Shown: positions 16,184 to 25,782, numbered from the stretch's first letter. The stretch: 64,000 bases of DNA from an uncultured Collinsella sp. (GCA_905208635.1 CAJLPX010000006.1:21002-85001), one strand, 5' to 3'. Notes: a model not told the origin generated them from the letters alone. Numbers and translations are program-made.

Positions 16184-16251
16184 CGCACATGATGGGCGGG
16201 CGTCTTTACTGAGCTTTTAGGCAACGTAAAGCCGCCCTTTCTTTATGTGCG
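16184..16251 (+). terminator. Terminator after the secreted-protein gene
   Basis: GGGCGG...CTTTAC (16194-16209) pairs with GTAAAG-CCGCCC (16226-16237), followed by TTTCTTT. An outer 7-bp stem CGCACAT/ATGTGCG closes the structure. Confidence 0.8.
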
Positions 16252-16354
16252 CTTGAGTTAACAGAGCCCTTACCGTGGCGGTACGCTGGGCGTATGGATG
16301 CGGGGCACACTAGTTCATGAGAAATAGGGTCTTTCTCTTGGAGGAAGTGATCTT

Positions 16355-16561
16355 GTGAATGCTCGAGATATTGCCATTGCCGCCGTCGCGTTGATGCTTG
16401 GCTGCCTTGGTCCCACGGCCGCGCTCGTCGCGGGCATGCAGGGGACATGCGGGGCTGCTCCTATCGTGATCGGCGCGTTGATCGCGGCCACACTGCTGGG
16501 AAGCGCCGGTGTTGTCCTTTGTCGCGACGATGAGGACGAGGTTCCGGAGTCGCATCTCTAA
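16355..16561 (+). CDS. Small membrane protein, unknown function
   Basis: The 68-residue protein has two predicted transmembrane helices (about residues 5-25 and 34-55) joined by a short Gly/Cys turn (GMQGTCGAAP) and ends in an acidic tail, RDDEDEVPESHL. GTG 16355 follows TTGGAGGAAG. A terminator on each side makes it a single-gene unit. No family is recognised. Confidence 0.65.
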   Translation: MNARDIAIAAVALMLGCLGPTAALVAGMQGTCGAAPIVIGALIAATLLGSAGVVLCRDDEDEVPESHL

Positions 16562-16602
16562 CTGTTGCGAAAGTGACTGTTGGCCATGGCTGAATATGAA
16601 AA

Positions 16603-16640
16603 CCGCCGCAAGGGGAGTGCCCCTTGCGGCGGCTTTGCTC
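16603..16640. terminator. Two-way terminator
   Basis: A perfect 13-bp stem, CCGCCGCAAGGGG (16603-16615) with its complement at 16620-16632, has a 4-base loop. It ends the small membrane-protein gene and lies 39 bases after the minus-strand panE stop. Confidence 0.85.
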
Positions 16641-16670
16641 TTGAGGCTGTTGGCTGCGGTGCGTCGAGCG

Positions 16671-17585
16671 CTACCAGCTGGCCTCGATTTCGCGGATGCG
16701 CGAATAGAGCCATTCGTTTTGCGGCACTTGGATACCGTGCTTGGCCGCGAGGTGGCAGATGGTGCCCGCAAACTCATCAACCTCGGTTTTGCGCCTTGCG
16801 ACGCGGTCTTGAGTCATCGAGGGCATGCCGGCGGGTTCGAGCCCCTCGATGAGGTGCACCATCTGCGTTAGGTCTGCCTCGGTCAGCTCAATGCCCTCGG
16901 CGTTGGCGACCGCAAGCGTTTCGCGCATGGCGGAAACAAAGCAGCGGCGCTGCTCGGAGCCCTGCTCCGTAGCGCTTCCGTAGGTGCCGCCGTAGGCCAT
17001 ACAGGTCTGGTTGATGCCGTCGTTGAGCATGAGTTTGGCCCACATGCGATGTGCGATGTCGTGCTCGACGGTATGGGCGATGCCGCAACGCGTGTAGAGC
17101 TCGTCGATGGCGATAACGGTTGCGGGGTCGGTGCCCGCTGCCGCACCAAAGCGGATCTCGCCGGCATTGGTATAGGTGAGCTCCCCGTTGAGGAATACGG
17201 CGTCCATGCCCTGGCAGATACCAAGGACGGTGTGCTCCCAGCCAAAGCGCTCGGCAATCTTCTGCTCGCTCGTGATGCCGTTGCACAGCGACGCGATCAG
17301 CGTGTCGGGTCCCACGACGCTTTCCAGGGTTTTGAGCACCACATCGAGCCCGGTTGTCTTGACCGTGAGGATGACCAGGTCGACGGGCGTCGCCTCGCTC
17401 GCGCGGACGGACTTGAGCGCGCAGGGCTTGCCGTTGACGGTGAGCGCATCACCTGCGTGGCGCTCAAAGCGCGCGTCGTCCATAACGTATTCGACGGCGT
17501 CGTTGCCGAGCGCTTGGGCGATCATGCTGCCGTAGAGCAGGCCCACGCCGCCCTTGCCGATGAAGGCGACCTTGTTGATCTGCAT
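16671..17585 (-). CDS. panE: 2-dehydropantoate 2-reductase (ketopantoate reductase)
   Basis: The 304-residue NADPH enzyme reduces ketopantoate to pantoate for coenzyme A synthesis. The N-terminal nucleotide motif is VAFIGKGGVGLLYG. Next come VILTVKTTGLDVVL, LCNGITSEQKIAERFG and the catalytic Lys region MWAKLMLNDGINQTCM. ATG 17585 follows GGGGAGATGATTCAC; the in-frame ATG at 17594 is too close to that site. Other ApbA/PanE-like reductases have the same motifs, so pantoate as product is likely rather than certain. Confidence 0.88.
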   Translation of the reverse strand: MQINKVAFIGKGGVGLLYGSMIAQALGNDAVEYVMDDARFERHAGDALTVNGKPCALKSVRASEATPVDLVILTVKTTGLDVVLKTLESVVGPDTLIASLCNGITSEQKIAERFGWEHTVLGICQGMDAVFLNGELTYTNAGEIRFGAAAGTDPATVIAIDELYTRCGIAHTVEHDIAHRMWAKLMLNDGINQTCMAYGGTYGSATEQGSEQRRCFVSAMRETLAVANAEGIELTEADLTQMVHLIEGLEPAGMPSMTQDRVARRKTEVDEFAGTICHLAAKHGIQVPQNEWLYSRIREIEASW

Positions 17586-17601
17586 GTGAATCATCTCCCC
17601 A

Positions 17602-17629
17602 TAAAAAGGCGCCCGCGTATGGGGCGCCT
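17602..17629 (-). terminator. Terminator after the cyclase gene (minus strand)
   Basis: Read on the minus strand, AGGCGCCCC pairs with GGGCGCCT around a short loop and is followed by TTTTT. It lies between the cyclase stop (17703) and the panE start, so panE must have its own promoter close by or depend on read-through. Confidence 0.85.
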
Positions 17630-17702
17630 GATGGATTGTATGCCGCCGGGCCATGTCGCGTGCACCGGATGGCCGTATTTAGAAGAACAAACGCATGGGA
17701 AC

Positions 17703-18473
17703 TTATGACGCGGGGCAGACCGCAAAGACACGTGCGGGATATCCGACGCCATCACGCACCTTGGGGAAGGTGCAGAAGATGACGGCGCCCGTGGCGGGAA
17801 GCTCGTCTAGATGGTCCATGACCTCGATCTGATAGCGATCGACCGAGAGGATGTACTGTTCGCCGGGGTAGGGGTAGGCGTCCTCACGCGTGGTCACGCT
17901 CGCCGGGTCGGTGTCAGCCGGCTCGTGGCCGATGGCGCCGATGTCGCGCTCTTCAACGAGCCACTTGATGGCGTCGAGGTCCCAGCCGGGGTAGTGGGGC
18001 TGGCCGTCCTCGTCCTTGTTCTCGAGGTCGGCGAGCTTGGACCAGTCGGAGCGGAAGGCGACGAAAGCGTCCTCGGGAATGCGACCGTGCTCATCCTCCC
18101 AAGCTTTGAGGTCCTCGATGGTCAGGATAAAGTCGGGATTCGCGGCGCACTCCTCGTGCTTGTCGATCACGCAGAGCGGATGCATAAACTCGATGGGTTC
18201 AATCTCTCCAAGGGAACGGCCGTCAACATGGAAGTGGCGCGGTGCGTCGACATGCGTGCCGTACTGCGAAGCAACCGAATACTGGAAGCAACGCATGGGG
18301 GCGAGCATGTCCTCGGGCGTGCCGGGCAGGTAGTCGAAGAGCTTGGTGGACTCAAACGGCTTAAAGCCAAACCAGTGCGGGGTGTCGCATGAGAGCGTGT
18401 GGGTGAGGTCGACCCAGCGATAATCGTTGCTTTTGAGCTGGGAGGCGAGGTTCCAAAGGTCGAGCGCGGGCAT
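17703..18473 (-). CDS. Cyclase-family / kynurenine-formamidase-like metal hydrolase
   Basis: The 256-residue protein has the family metal motif HXGTHXDXPXHF as QYGTHVDAPRHF (about residues 92-103), with early LTHTLSCDTP. Relatives are arylformamidases, isatin hydrolase and polyketide cyclases. The exact substrate is not evident, and no tryptophan-degradation genes lie nearby. ATG 18473 follows AAAGGAG. It diverges from the aldo/keto reductase gene. Confidence 0.87.
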   Translation of the reverse strand: MPALDLWNLASQLKSNDYRWVDLTHTLSCDTPHWFGFKPFESTKLFDYLPGTPEDMLAPMRCFQYSVASQYGTHVDAPRHFHVDGRSLGEIEPIEFMHPLCVIDKHEECAANPDFILTIEDLKAWEDEHGRIPEDAFVAFRSDWSKLADLENKDEDGQPHYPGWDLDAIKWLVEERDIGAIGHEPADTDPASVTTREDAYPYPGEQYILSVDRYQIEVMDHLDELPATGAVIFCTFPKVRDGVGYPARVFAVCPAS

Positions 18474-18636
18474 GGGCGGCTCCTTTCATCGGGCTTTTTG
18501 CTGATGTTAAAGCGGTGCCGTGACAGCTCGATTTCTGCTGCGTTACGATACGTTCTCGATTGCGATTCCACGATGTTTCGGCCGCGTGACCATTGTGTTT
18601 CGCCTTGCCGGGGCGCTGATGGCGAAAGGAGGGGCC

Positions 18637-19827
18637 GTGCAATATCGCGTTGACCCCAAAAGTGGTAACCGAATATCCGCTCTGGGTCTGGGCTGCATGA
18701 GATTTCCCGGTGCGCCGGGACACCCCGATGCGAAGACAGCCGATGCCATCATTTCCCGTGCGGTGGAGCAGGGGATTAATTATCTGGATACCGCGTATCT
18801 CTATCCCGGTAACGAGGTGTGCGTGGGCGCCTCACTTGAGCGCCTGGGTCTGCGCGACCGCGTGTTGCTCGCGACTAAGTTGCCGCACGCTTCGTGCAAG
18901 TGCGCGGAGGATTTCGACCGGTTCTTCGACGAGCAACTGCGCCGCCTGCGGACCGACCATATCGACTATTACCTTATGCACAACATCACTTCGCCCGCCC
19001 AGTGGGAGCGCGTGGTGGCGTTGGGCATCGAAGACTGGATTGCGCACCAAAAGGCTGCGGGGCGTATTCGCCAGATAGGTTTTTCGTATCACGGCAGTGC
19101 GGCGGACTTCCTGACGATGCTCGACGCGTATGACTGGGATTTTTGCCAGATTCAGTACAACTACGCTGGAGAGCGCTACCAAGCGGGAACGGCGGGACTT
19201 ATAGCAGCCGCCGAGTGCGGGCTCGCGGTGTTTGTGATGGAACCGCTTTTGGGCGGACGCCTGGCGGGCAAGCTGCCTCCGCGGGCCCGCGCCGTGCTCG
19301 ATGACGTACGCGATCCGTACCTGAAGACGCCGGCTGCTTGGGGCCTTTCGTGGGTGTGGAACCATCCTCAAGTCACGATGCTGCTTTCGGGCATGACCGA
19401 TACCGCGCAGGTGGACGAGAACGCGGTGCTGGCCGATCGGGCCCTGCCGGATTCGATGACAGCCGCTCAGCTCGATACCATCGCACGCGTGCTGGCGGAG
19501 TTTGAAAAATCGAATCGCGTGCCCTGCACGGGATGCGGCTACTGCATGCCATGTCCCAAGGGTATTAACATTCCCGGCTGCTTTGCCGCTTACAACGCGA
19601 GCTATGCGCACAGCTGGTTTACGGGGCTGTCGCAATACTTTACGGCGAGCGCGGTGCGCACGAGCGAGCCCAAGCTCGTGAGCAATTGCGTCAAGTGTGG
19701 CAAATGTGCGCGTCACTGCCCGCAACACATCGATATCCCCGAGCGTCTCGACGACGCGCGCCGACGTTTCCAGCCTGGCCCCGTGACGGCGGTGCTCAAG
19801 GCCTTCGGCAAAACTCGCTCCTCATGA
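18637..19827 (+). CDS. Aldo/keto reductase with C-terminal 4Fe-4S motifs
   Basis: The 396-residue protein combines an aldo/keto reductase barrel (RISALGLGCMRFPG, YLDTAYLYPGNE with the catalytic Asp and Tyr, HASCKCAED near the Lys position) with a C-terminal ferredoxin-like part: CTGCGYCMPCPKGI and CVKCGKCARHCPQHI, eight Cys in two CX2CX2CX3C-type sets. This iron-sulfur AKR type is common in anaerobes. The start is GTG 18637, 4 bases after AAAGGAGG. Confidence 0.92.
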   Translation: MQYRVDPKSGNRISALGLGCMRFPGAPGHPDAKTADAIISRAVEQGINYLDTAYLYPGNEVCVGASLERLGLRDRVLLATKLPHASCKCAEDFDRFFDEQLRRLRTDHIDYYLMHNITSPAQWERVVALGIEDWIAHQKAAGRIRQIGFSYHGSAADFLTMLDAYDWDFCQIQYNYAGERYQAGTAGLIAAAECGLAVFVMEPLLGGRLAGKLPPRARAVLDDVRDPYLKTPAAWGLSWVWNHPQVTMLLSGMTDTAQVDENAVLADRALPDSMTAAQLDTIARVLAEFEKSNRVPCTGCGYCMPCPKGINIPGCFAAYNASYAHSWFTGLSQYFTASAVRTSEPKLVSNCVKCGKCARHCPQHIDIPERLDDARRRFQPGPVTAVLKAFGKTRSS

Positions 19828-19902
19828 CCCTTTTATATCTTGTGATGGAATAGTTCCTGTTTGCGGAAGAATAGGGCGATAGCAGGAACTATTTCGTCGC
19901 AA
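19823..19902 (+). repeat. Leader hairpin repeat, copy 1
   Basis: A conserved prefix (CCCTTTTATATCTTG, ending at 19842) leads into a 63-base hairpin with 22-base arms at 19840-19861 and 19881-19902. All 22 positions pair if G-U wobbles are allowed. The arm ends 16 bases before the start of the next gene. Copy 2 is at 20983-21062 in the same orientation. Three to four stem pairs differ between copies with matching changes on the other arm. Confidence 0.85.
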
Positions 19903-19918
19903 CTGAAGGGGGGCTGTC

Positions 19919-20938
19919 GTGGGCCATCGGGATTCATGTGATGATTTGCGTGAGGTTCGTTGGGGCGTTTTGGGCGCTGGGCACATTTCGCATCGATTTG
20001 CATCGTCGCTCAAGAAGGTCGACGAGGCACGGCTGGTGGCTGCGGCCGGCCGCACTCCTGCACATGTCGAGGAATTTTGTCGAGCGTTTTCGATTGATGC
20101 CGCGCACAGTTATGCCACGGCTGACGATAGCGGCGATGCGGCTTATGATGCGTTGATTGCCGATCCCGATGTCGATGCAATCTACTTGGCTATTCCGCAT
20201 GGCATGCATACGCATTGGGCTTGTCGGGCACTGCGCGCGGGAAAGGCCGTGCTGTGCGAAAAGCCGGCCGTTTTGAATGAAGAAGAGGCCCATGCGATCG
20301 CCTCTGTTTCCCGTGAGTGCGGTGTGCCGTTTATGGAGGCGATGAAAAATCGGTTTTGTCCGATGCATACTCGCGTGAAGGGTTTGCTTGCGTCGGGCGA
20401 GCTCGGCTGTATCGTCTCGATCGAAAGCGTGCAAAAACTCGATTATGGTGAGTCCCCTTCGAGTTATCTGCTCGATCCGTTGCAGGGTGGCTGTCTATAT
20501 GACATGGGCTGCTATGCGGTCGGGTGGTTTGAGGATTTGCTTGCGGGTGCGTGCGATGTTTCGTCTCGTGAAGTTCGCTGGCGTGACGTATTAGGCGGCC
20601 GCGTGGATTGGGCCGATGAGATCCATATGAGTGTCGGCGGTATACCCATTCATATGGTGTGCGACGGCAAAGCAGCATATGAAAGCCGCTTAATGATTGC
20701 TTGCGAACGGGGTTCGGTGGAAATCGAGCGCCTCCATCGCCCCGAGCTCGCCCATGTGAAGTACTCCGACGGACGAATGCTCGAAATTAATGCCCCGTTT
20801 GATGTCGATGATTTCTACGGCGAAATTCAGCATGCGACGCAGCTCGTCCAGACGGGAGAGCTTGAAAGCCCCGTTATGCCTCTTGCCGCCACGCAGCGCT
20901 GCGCGCAGATAATCGATGCGATTCGCTTGACGCTCTAG
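19919..20938 (+). CDS. Gfo/Idh/MocA-family oxidoreductase
   Basis: This 339-residue NAD(P)-binding protein has WGVLGAGHISHRFASSLKK as its nucleotide motif, YLAIPHGMHTHWACRALRAG and the family signature CEKPAVLNEEEAHAI. The C-terminal domain has LYDMGCYAVGWF, typical of dehydrogenases acting on sugar or polyol substrates. It starts at GTG 19919 after GAAGGGGGG. It is bracketed by two copies of an 80-base hairpin repeat and has no operon partner. The substrate is unknown. Confidence 0.9.
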   Translation: MGHRDSCDDLREVRWGVLGAGHISHRFASSLKKVDEARLVAAAGRTPAHVEEFCRAFSIDAAHSYATADDSGDAAYDALIADPDVDAIYLAIPHGMHTHWACRALRAGKAVLCEKPAVLNEEEAHAIASVSRECGVPFMEAMKNRFCPMHTRVKGLLASGELGCIVSIESVQKLDYGESPSSYLLDPLQGGCLYDMGCYAVGWFEDLLAGACDVSSREVRWRDVLGGRVDWADEIHMSVGGIPIHMVCDGKAAYESRLMIACERGSVEIERLHRPELAHVKYSDGRMLEINAPFDVDDFYGEIQHATQLVQTGELESPVMPLAATQRCAQIIDAIRLTL

Positions 20939-20982
20939 GCTGCGGTGCTGGTGCTCAAGGGGGCTCGGCGGACCTTGCCCCT

Positions 20983-21062
20983 GATGCCCCTTTTATATCT
21001 TGCGGTGGAATACGGTCTGTTTGCGCCAAAATAAGGCACCAATAGACCGTATTTCACCGCAA
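20983..21062 (+). repeat. Leader hairpin repeat, copy 2
   Basis: The hairpin arms at 21000-21021 and 21041-21062 pair over 22 positions with two G-U wobbles. The prefix CCCCTTTTATATCTTG and the closing CCGCAACTGA match copy 1 at 19823-19902. The variable stem (ACGGTCTG versus AGTTCCTG in copy 1) has a matching change in the other arm (AGACCGT versus GGAACT). It ends 20 bases before the endonuclease IV start codon. Confidence 0.85.
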
Positions 21063-21082
21063 CTGATGAGGGGGAGTTGGAG

Positions 21083-21949
21083 ATGCTGACGATCGGGTGT
21101 CATCTTTCGACGACGAAGGGCTATCGGGCGATGGGGGAGACGGCGTTGTCCATTGGCGCCAATACCTTTGCGTTCTTTACGCGCAACCCGCGCGGTGGCA
21201 AGGCAAAAGACTTTGACATGGATGACGTGGCGGCTCTGCGCGAGCTTATGGCACAAAACGACTTTGGACCGCTGGTGGCGCATGCCCCGTATACCTATAA
21301 CCCCTGCTCGGCCAAAGAGCGGGCGCGCGAGTTTGCCCTGGAGGCCATGGCAGAGGACCTGCGGCGCATGGAAGCGCTGCCCGGCAACTACTACAATTTT
21401 CACCCCGGTGCGCATGTGGGACAGGGGGCGGACGCCGGCATTCAGATGATTGTCGACACACTGTGCCAGGTGATGTTTGAGGGGCAGCAGACGACGGTAT
21501 TGCTCGAGACCATGGCAGGCAAGGGCACCGAGGTGGGCCGTAGCTTTGAAGAGCTGGCGTGCATTATCGAGGGCGTTGCCGCCAAGTGCCCAGAGCTGTC
21601 CGATAAGCTGGGCGTTTGTTTGGACACCTGCCATGTGAACGATGCCGGCTACGACATCATCCATGATCTGGACGGCGTACTCGACGAGTTCGATCGCGTG
21701 GTGGGTATCGATCGCTTGCATGCTGTACACATCAACGATTCGAAGAACCCTTGTGGCGCCCATAAAGATCGTCACGAGTGCATCGGCAAGGGATACCTTG
21801 GCAGCGAGGAATTTGGTGGCGGTATGCAGGTTATGCAGAATATTGTATCGAATGGCCGTTTGCGTTCACTGCCGTTTATTTTGGAGACTCCGAACGAACT
21901 TGCAGGTTATGCAGCTGAAATTAGACTATTAAGGTCATTGCAGCAGTAA
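21083..21949 (+). CDS. nfo: Endonuclease IV (AP endonuclease)
   Basis: The 288-residue TIM-barrel enzyme cuts DNA at abasic sites in base-excision repair. Zinc-ligand motifs typical of the family are FHPGAHVGQG, LLETMAGKGTEVG, VCLDTCHVNDAGYD and the HINDSKNPCGAHKDRHECIGKG region. ATG 21083 follows GAGGGGGAG; a TTG at 21077 is in frame but too near the binding site. Confidence 0.95.
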   Translation: MLTIGCHLSTTKGYRAMGETALSIGANTFAFFTRNPRGGKAKDFDMDDVAALRELMAQNDFGPLVAHAPYTYNPCSAKERAREFALEAMAEDLRRMEALPGNYYNFHPGAHVGQGADAGIQMIVDTLCQVMFEGQQTTVLLETMAGKGTEVGRSFEELACIIEGVAAKCPELSDKLGVCLDTCHVNDAGYDIIHDLDGVLDEFDRVVGIDRLHAVHINDSKNPCGAHKDRHECIGKGYLGSEEFGGGMQVMQNIVSNGRLRSLPFILETPNELAGYAAEIRLLRSLQQ

Positions 21950-22010
21950 TGACTGTCATAAAGTAGAGTATTCCATTCACGTTATGGGTTTGTTTCAATC
22001 AGTTTTCTCA

Positions 22011-22039
22011 TTGCAGATTCGTAATTCCGGGTGCATAAT
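22011..22039 (+). promoter_or_regulatory. Promoter of the amino-acid transporter operon
   Basis: TTGCAG (22011-22016) and CATAAT (22034-22039) are spaced by 17 bases, 58 bases before the start of the binding-protein gene. No ArgR- or CodY-like box is clear. Confidence 0.6.
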
Positions 22040-22096
22040 AGCCAACAGTTTTTGCAGACCTCTGAATCAAACGAGGTCACCGGAAGGAGACTGATT

Positions 22097-22957
22097 ATGA
22101 AGCTCAAGAAGCTTGGCGCATTTGCCGCCACGGGTGCCATGGCGCTCGCCCTTGCTCTGACGGGCTGCGGCTCGTCCAACGCCACCTCTGGTTCTGATGC
22201 CGGTTCCAGCAGCTCTGACGACGCTAAGGTCGAGAAGGTCGACGGCTCCAAGGAGTACGCACTCGTCAAGGACGGCACGCTGACCGTCGGCACCTCTGCC
22301 GAGTACGCCCCGTTTGAGTACAAGGACGACAACGGCGATTATCAGGGCTTTGACCTTGAGCTTATCAAGGCTATCGGCGACAAGCTGGGCCTGGATGTCG
22401 AGTACGTCAACAATGACTTTGACACGCTGGTTCCGGGCGTCGCTTCGGGTGCCAAGTATGACGTCTCCATCGCGGCTATCACTGACACGCCCGAGCGTGA
22501 GAAGGAAGTCACTTTCTCCGATTCCTACTACATGGACGATCAGGCCATCGTGACCAAGGTCGATAACGCCGACATCACGGCTGACAACTACAGCGAGAAG
22601 CTCAACAACGCCGACGCTACCATCATCGTCCAGTCTGGCTCGACCGCCGAGGCCTTTGCCCAGGAGAACTTCCCCAAGGCCAAGATCGTCCCCTACAAGG
22701 ATGCTACCGAGTGCTTCAGCGCCTTGCAGTCCGATAAGGGTGACGCCGTAGTCACCAACCGCTCCGTTGCCAGCCAGCTGACCGCCGAGCAGTTCAACAC
22801 CTGCCAGACCATCAAGCAGATCAGCACCGGCGAGGAGTACGCCATCGCCATCAACCAGGGCAACACCAAGCTCAAGGACGACATCAACCAGGCCATCAAG
22901 GACCTGACCGATGACGGTACCGTTGACGCCCTCATGGCTAAGTACAACATCAAGTAA
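22097..22957 (+). CDS. Amino-acid ABC transporter substrate-binding lipoprotein
   Basis: The 286-residue protein has a lipoprotein signal peptide (basic MKLKKLG, hydrophobic stretch, lipobox LTGC at about residues 21-24), a Ser-rich linker, then a type 2 periplasmic-binding fold: LTVGTSAEYAPFEYKDDNGD, GFDLELIKAIGDKLGL and YDVSIAAITDTPEREKEVTF. These are hallmarks of polar amino-acid binders (family 3). It is anchored to the outer face of the membrane and works with the permease and ATPase that follow. Confidence 0.95.
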   Translation: MKLKKLGAFAATGAMALALALTGCGSSNATSGSDAGSSSSDDAKVEKVDGSKEYALVKDGTLTVGTSAEYAPFEYKDDNGDYQGFDLELIKAIGDKLGLDVEYVNNDFDTLVPGVASGAKYDVSIAAITDTPEREKEVTFSDSYYMDDQAIVTKVDNADITADNYSEKLNNADATIIVQSGSTAEAFAQENFPKAKIVPYKDATECFSALQSDKGDAVVTNRSVASQLTAEQFNTCQTIKQISTGEEYAIAINQGNTKLKDDINQAIKDLTDDGTVDALMAKYNIK

Positions 22958-22973
22958 AATAGCTACTTGATTG

Positions 22974-23012
22974 TGCGCGGGCCCTTTCCGTTTTGCGGAG
23001 AGGGCCTTTGCG
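22974..23012 (+). terminator. Leaky hairpin between binding-protein and permease genes
   Basis: GGCCCTTTCCG (22980-22990) pairs with CGGAGAGGGCC (22996-23006), one wobble, followed by a short TTTG. Such partial terminators let binding protein be made in excess of the membrane subunits. Confidence 0.7.
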
Positions 23013-23074
23013 CTTCTCTTGACGGAGAGTGTTTCCGTCTCGTTTTGCCGGCAACTTCTACGATAGGAGCCACC

Positions 23075-24436
23075 TTGTCTCGACTGAACAAAGGGGCCGC
23101 GGAGCAGCGTTTTTCACTGCCCGCCTTGCTCCAAAAGCTAGCCTGCGTCATGGCCGTGGCGCTCGCGCTGGTGTGCGCGGGGGCATATGCGCCCACGACC
23201 GCCCAGGCGCTTGAGACCGCAAAGATTACCGCCCGACCCAACACCGGTTCGGGCAGCGCTGTGGTCGGCGGCACCGAGACGCGCATTACCTGGGAAGTTC
23301 AGGCCGATGCCGACGAGGAGCTGAGCGGTCTTTCTTTGACGTTTGTCGACGGCACGACGTTTGGTACCGATGACACGCGATTGACGATGCTCTCGGGCGA
23401 GGACCTCATGGATCGTACGCCCATGAAACCCACGTGCAAGGCTGACGGCCAGACGCTCAAGATCGATTTTGGCGAGACGGCGCCTGCCGGCGGCTTTTTC
23501 CGTGTCGAGGTTTACGGCGTGACCTTCCCCGTCGAGGGCGGCGATGAGGCCTTTAGCGGCACCTATACGCTCGCCGACGGGTCGACCAAGAAGATCTCCA
23601 AGATTCCGTCGGTGGAGATCAAGGGCGTGACGGCCTTCGATAACTTCTTGGCCGACCTTAAAGAGCAGCCGTGGGTCGAGGCCTGGAACTCCAATATGTT
23701 CCTGCGCCTGTTCCTGAACCCGGTCATTTTGGTCCAGAGCCTGCCGATCGTCTTTAAGGGCTTCCTCATGTCGCTCTCGATCGTGCTCGTGGCGTTTCCG
23801 CTGGCAATTCCCTTCGGTTTTGCCCTGTCGCTCATGCGCATCTCCAAGTCGCGCATCCTGCGCTGCCTTGCCGGTATCTATGTGAATATCATTCGCGGTA
23901 CGCCGGCGTTCCTGCAGATCTACATCGCGTTCTTCGGTCTGCCGTTGGCCGGCGTCAAGGTGGACGACTATGTCTTGGGCGTTATCGTCATGGCCATGAA
24001 CTCGTCTGCGTACCTGTGCGAGATCTTCCGTGCCGGTATTCAATCAATCCCCAAGGGCCAAAACGAGGCTGCTCGCTCTCTGGGCATGAATGCCTTCCAG
24101 ACGCTGCTCTACGTTATGATTCCGCAGACGTTCCGCAATGTTTTGCCTACGCTGACCAGCGAGTTTATCTTGCTTTACAAGGATACGTCGCTGCTTGCCG
24201 CCGTGGGTGTGGTCGAGATCGTCATGAACGCCCGTACCATCGTGGCCACGACGGGCTCCATTACACCGTACGTGGTTGCCGCTCTGTTCTATCTGGTCAT
24301 CACCCTGCCGCTCGCTCGCTTGGTGAGCGGTCTTGAGGCGAGGCTTTTGGGCACGGCCGAGACCAAGAAGAAGCGACCCGCCAAGAGCGCCGGACAGGTT
24401 GTCGCGACGCCTGCCGATCACATCGCCGGTCTGTAA
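23075..24436 (+). CDS. Amino-acid ABC permease with an N-terminal exported domain
   Basis: This 453-residue protein has three parts: a signal-peptide-like segment (about residues 18-45), a roughly 150-residue beta-rich domain outside the membrane (ETAKITARPNTGSG to KISKIPSVEIKG), and a HisM/GlnP-type permease with about five to six helices. The permease holds NIIRGTPAFLQI and the ATPase-docking EAARSLGMNAFQTLLYVMIP. The likely start is TTG 23075 after GATAGGAGCC. The extra domain is not part of ordinary permeases of this family. Confidence 0.88.
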   Translation: MSRLNKGAAEQRFSLPALLQKLACVMAVALALVCAGAYAPTTAQALETAKITARPNTGSGSAVVGGTETRITWEVQADADEELSGLSLTFVDGTTFGTDDTRLTMLSGEDLMDRTPMKPTCKADGQTLKIDFGETAPAGGFFRVEVYGVTFPVEGGDEAFSGTYTLADGSTKKISKIPSVEIKGVTAFDNFLADLKEQPWVEAWNSNMFLRLFLNPVILVQSLPIVFKGFLMSLSIVLVAFPLAIPFGFALSLMRISKSRILRCLAGIYVNIIRGTPAFLQIYIAFFGLPLAGVKVDDYVLGVIVMAMNSSAYLCEIFRAGIQSIPKGQNEAARSLGMNAFQTLLYVMIPQTFRNVLPTLTSEFILLYKDTSLLAAVGVVEIVMNARTIVATTGSITPYVVAALFYLVITLPLARLVSGLEARLLGTAETKKKRPAKSAGQVVATPADHIAGL

Positions 24437-24448
24437 GGAGGTCCTATC

Positions 24449-25201
<753 letters not shown>

Positions 25202-25228
25202 CTGGTTCATGCGGCTGGCATTGCAGAA

Positions 25229-25262
25229 AACGGGGCTGGACATGGATCCAGCCCCGTTTTTT
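25229..25262 (+). terminator. Terminator of the transporter operon
   Basis: AACGGGGCTGGA (25229-25240) pairs with TCCAGCCCCGTT (25247-25258) and runs into TTTTTT. Confidence 0.95.
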
Positions 25263-25317
25263 GTTGGGATGTCGATAATTTTAGCTTGAGTCCCTTCTGC
25301 CGGGCTCGGTGGTGCTG

Positions 25318-25737
25318 CTAGGCAAGCTCGGCGCCAAGGGCGCGGCAGGCAGCCTCAGCCTCCTCGTCGGGGGCGTCGTAGCAGATGACAGAATCGACGA
25401 CGTTAACGCCCACCTCGTCGGCATCCGCCTTCCAGTTGTCCATCCATTCGCCCTCGGCCCACGAATAAGAGCCAAAGAGGACGACCTTCTTGTCGCCGAG
25501 GGCTTCCTTGACTTCGTCCCACATCGGCTGGAACTCATCGTACTCGAGCTCCTCGGAGCCCATGGCGGGGCAGCCGAAGGCGAAGGCGTCATAGCCGGTG
25601 GCCTTGTCGGCGGAGAAGTCGGCGCAGGAGATGACCTCTGTCTCGGCGCCCGCGGACGTGGCGCCTTCGGCGACGAGGTTTGCCATGGCCTCGGTGTTGC
25701 CCGTGCCGCTCCAGTAGACGACGGCGATCTTGCTCAT
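25318..25737 (-). CDS. Flavodoxin
   Basis: The 139-residue FMN protein shows the phosphate loop VVYWSGTGNTEAMA (residues 6-19), a second FMN loop around FGSYSWAEGEW and a length normal for short-chain flavodoxins. It is a low-potential electron carrier. ATG 25737 follows AAAGGAC. It is the second gene after the DUF3793 gene, an arrangement seen in other anaerobes. Confidence 0.95.
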   Translation of the reverse strand: MSKIAVVYWSGTGNTEAMANLVAEGATSAGAETEVISCADFSADKATGYDAFAFGCPAMGSEELEYDEFQPMWDEVKEALGDKKVVLFGSYSWAEGEWMDNWKADADEVGVNVVDSVICYDAPDEEAEAACRALGAELA

Positions 25738-25782
25738 GTTTTGTCCTTTCGGTCGTGCGGTGCTTGCCGCGGTTTGTACGTT

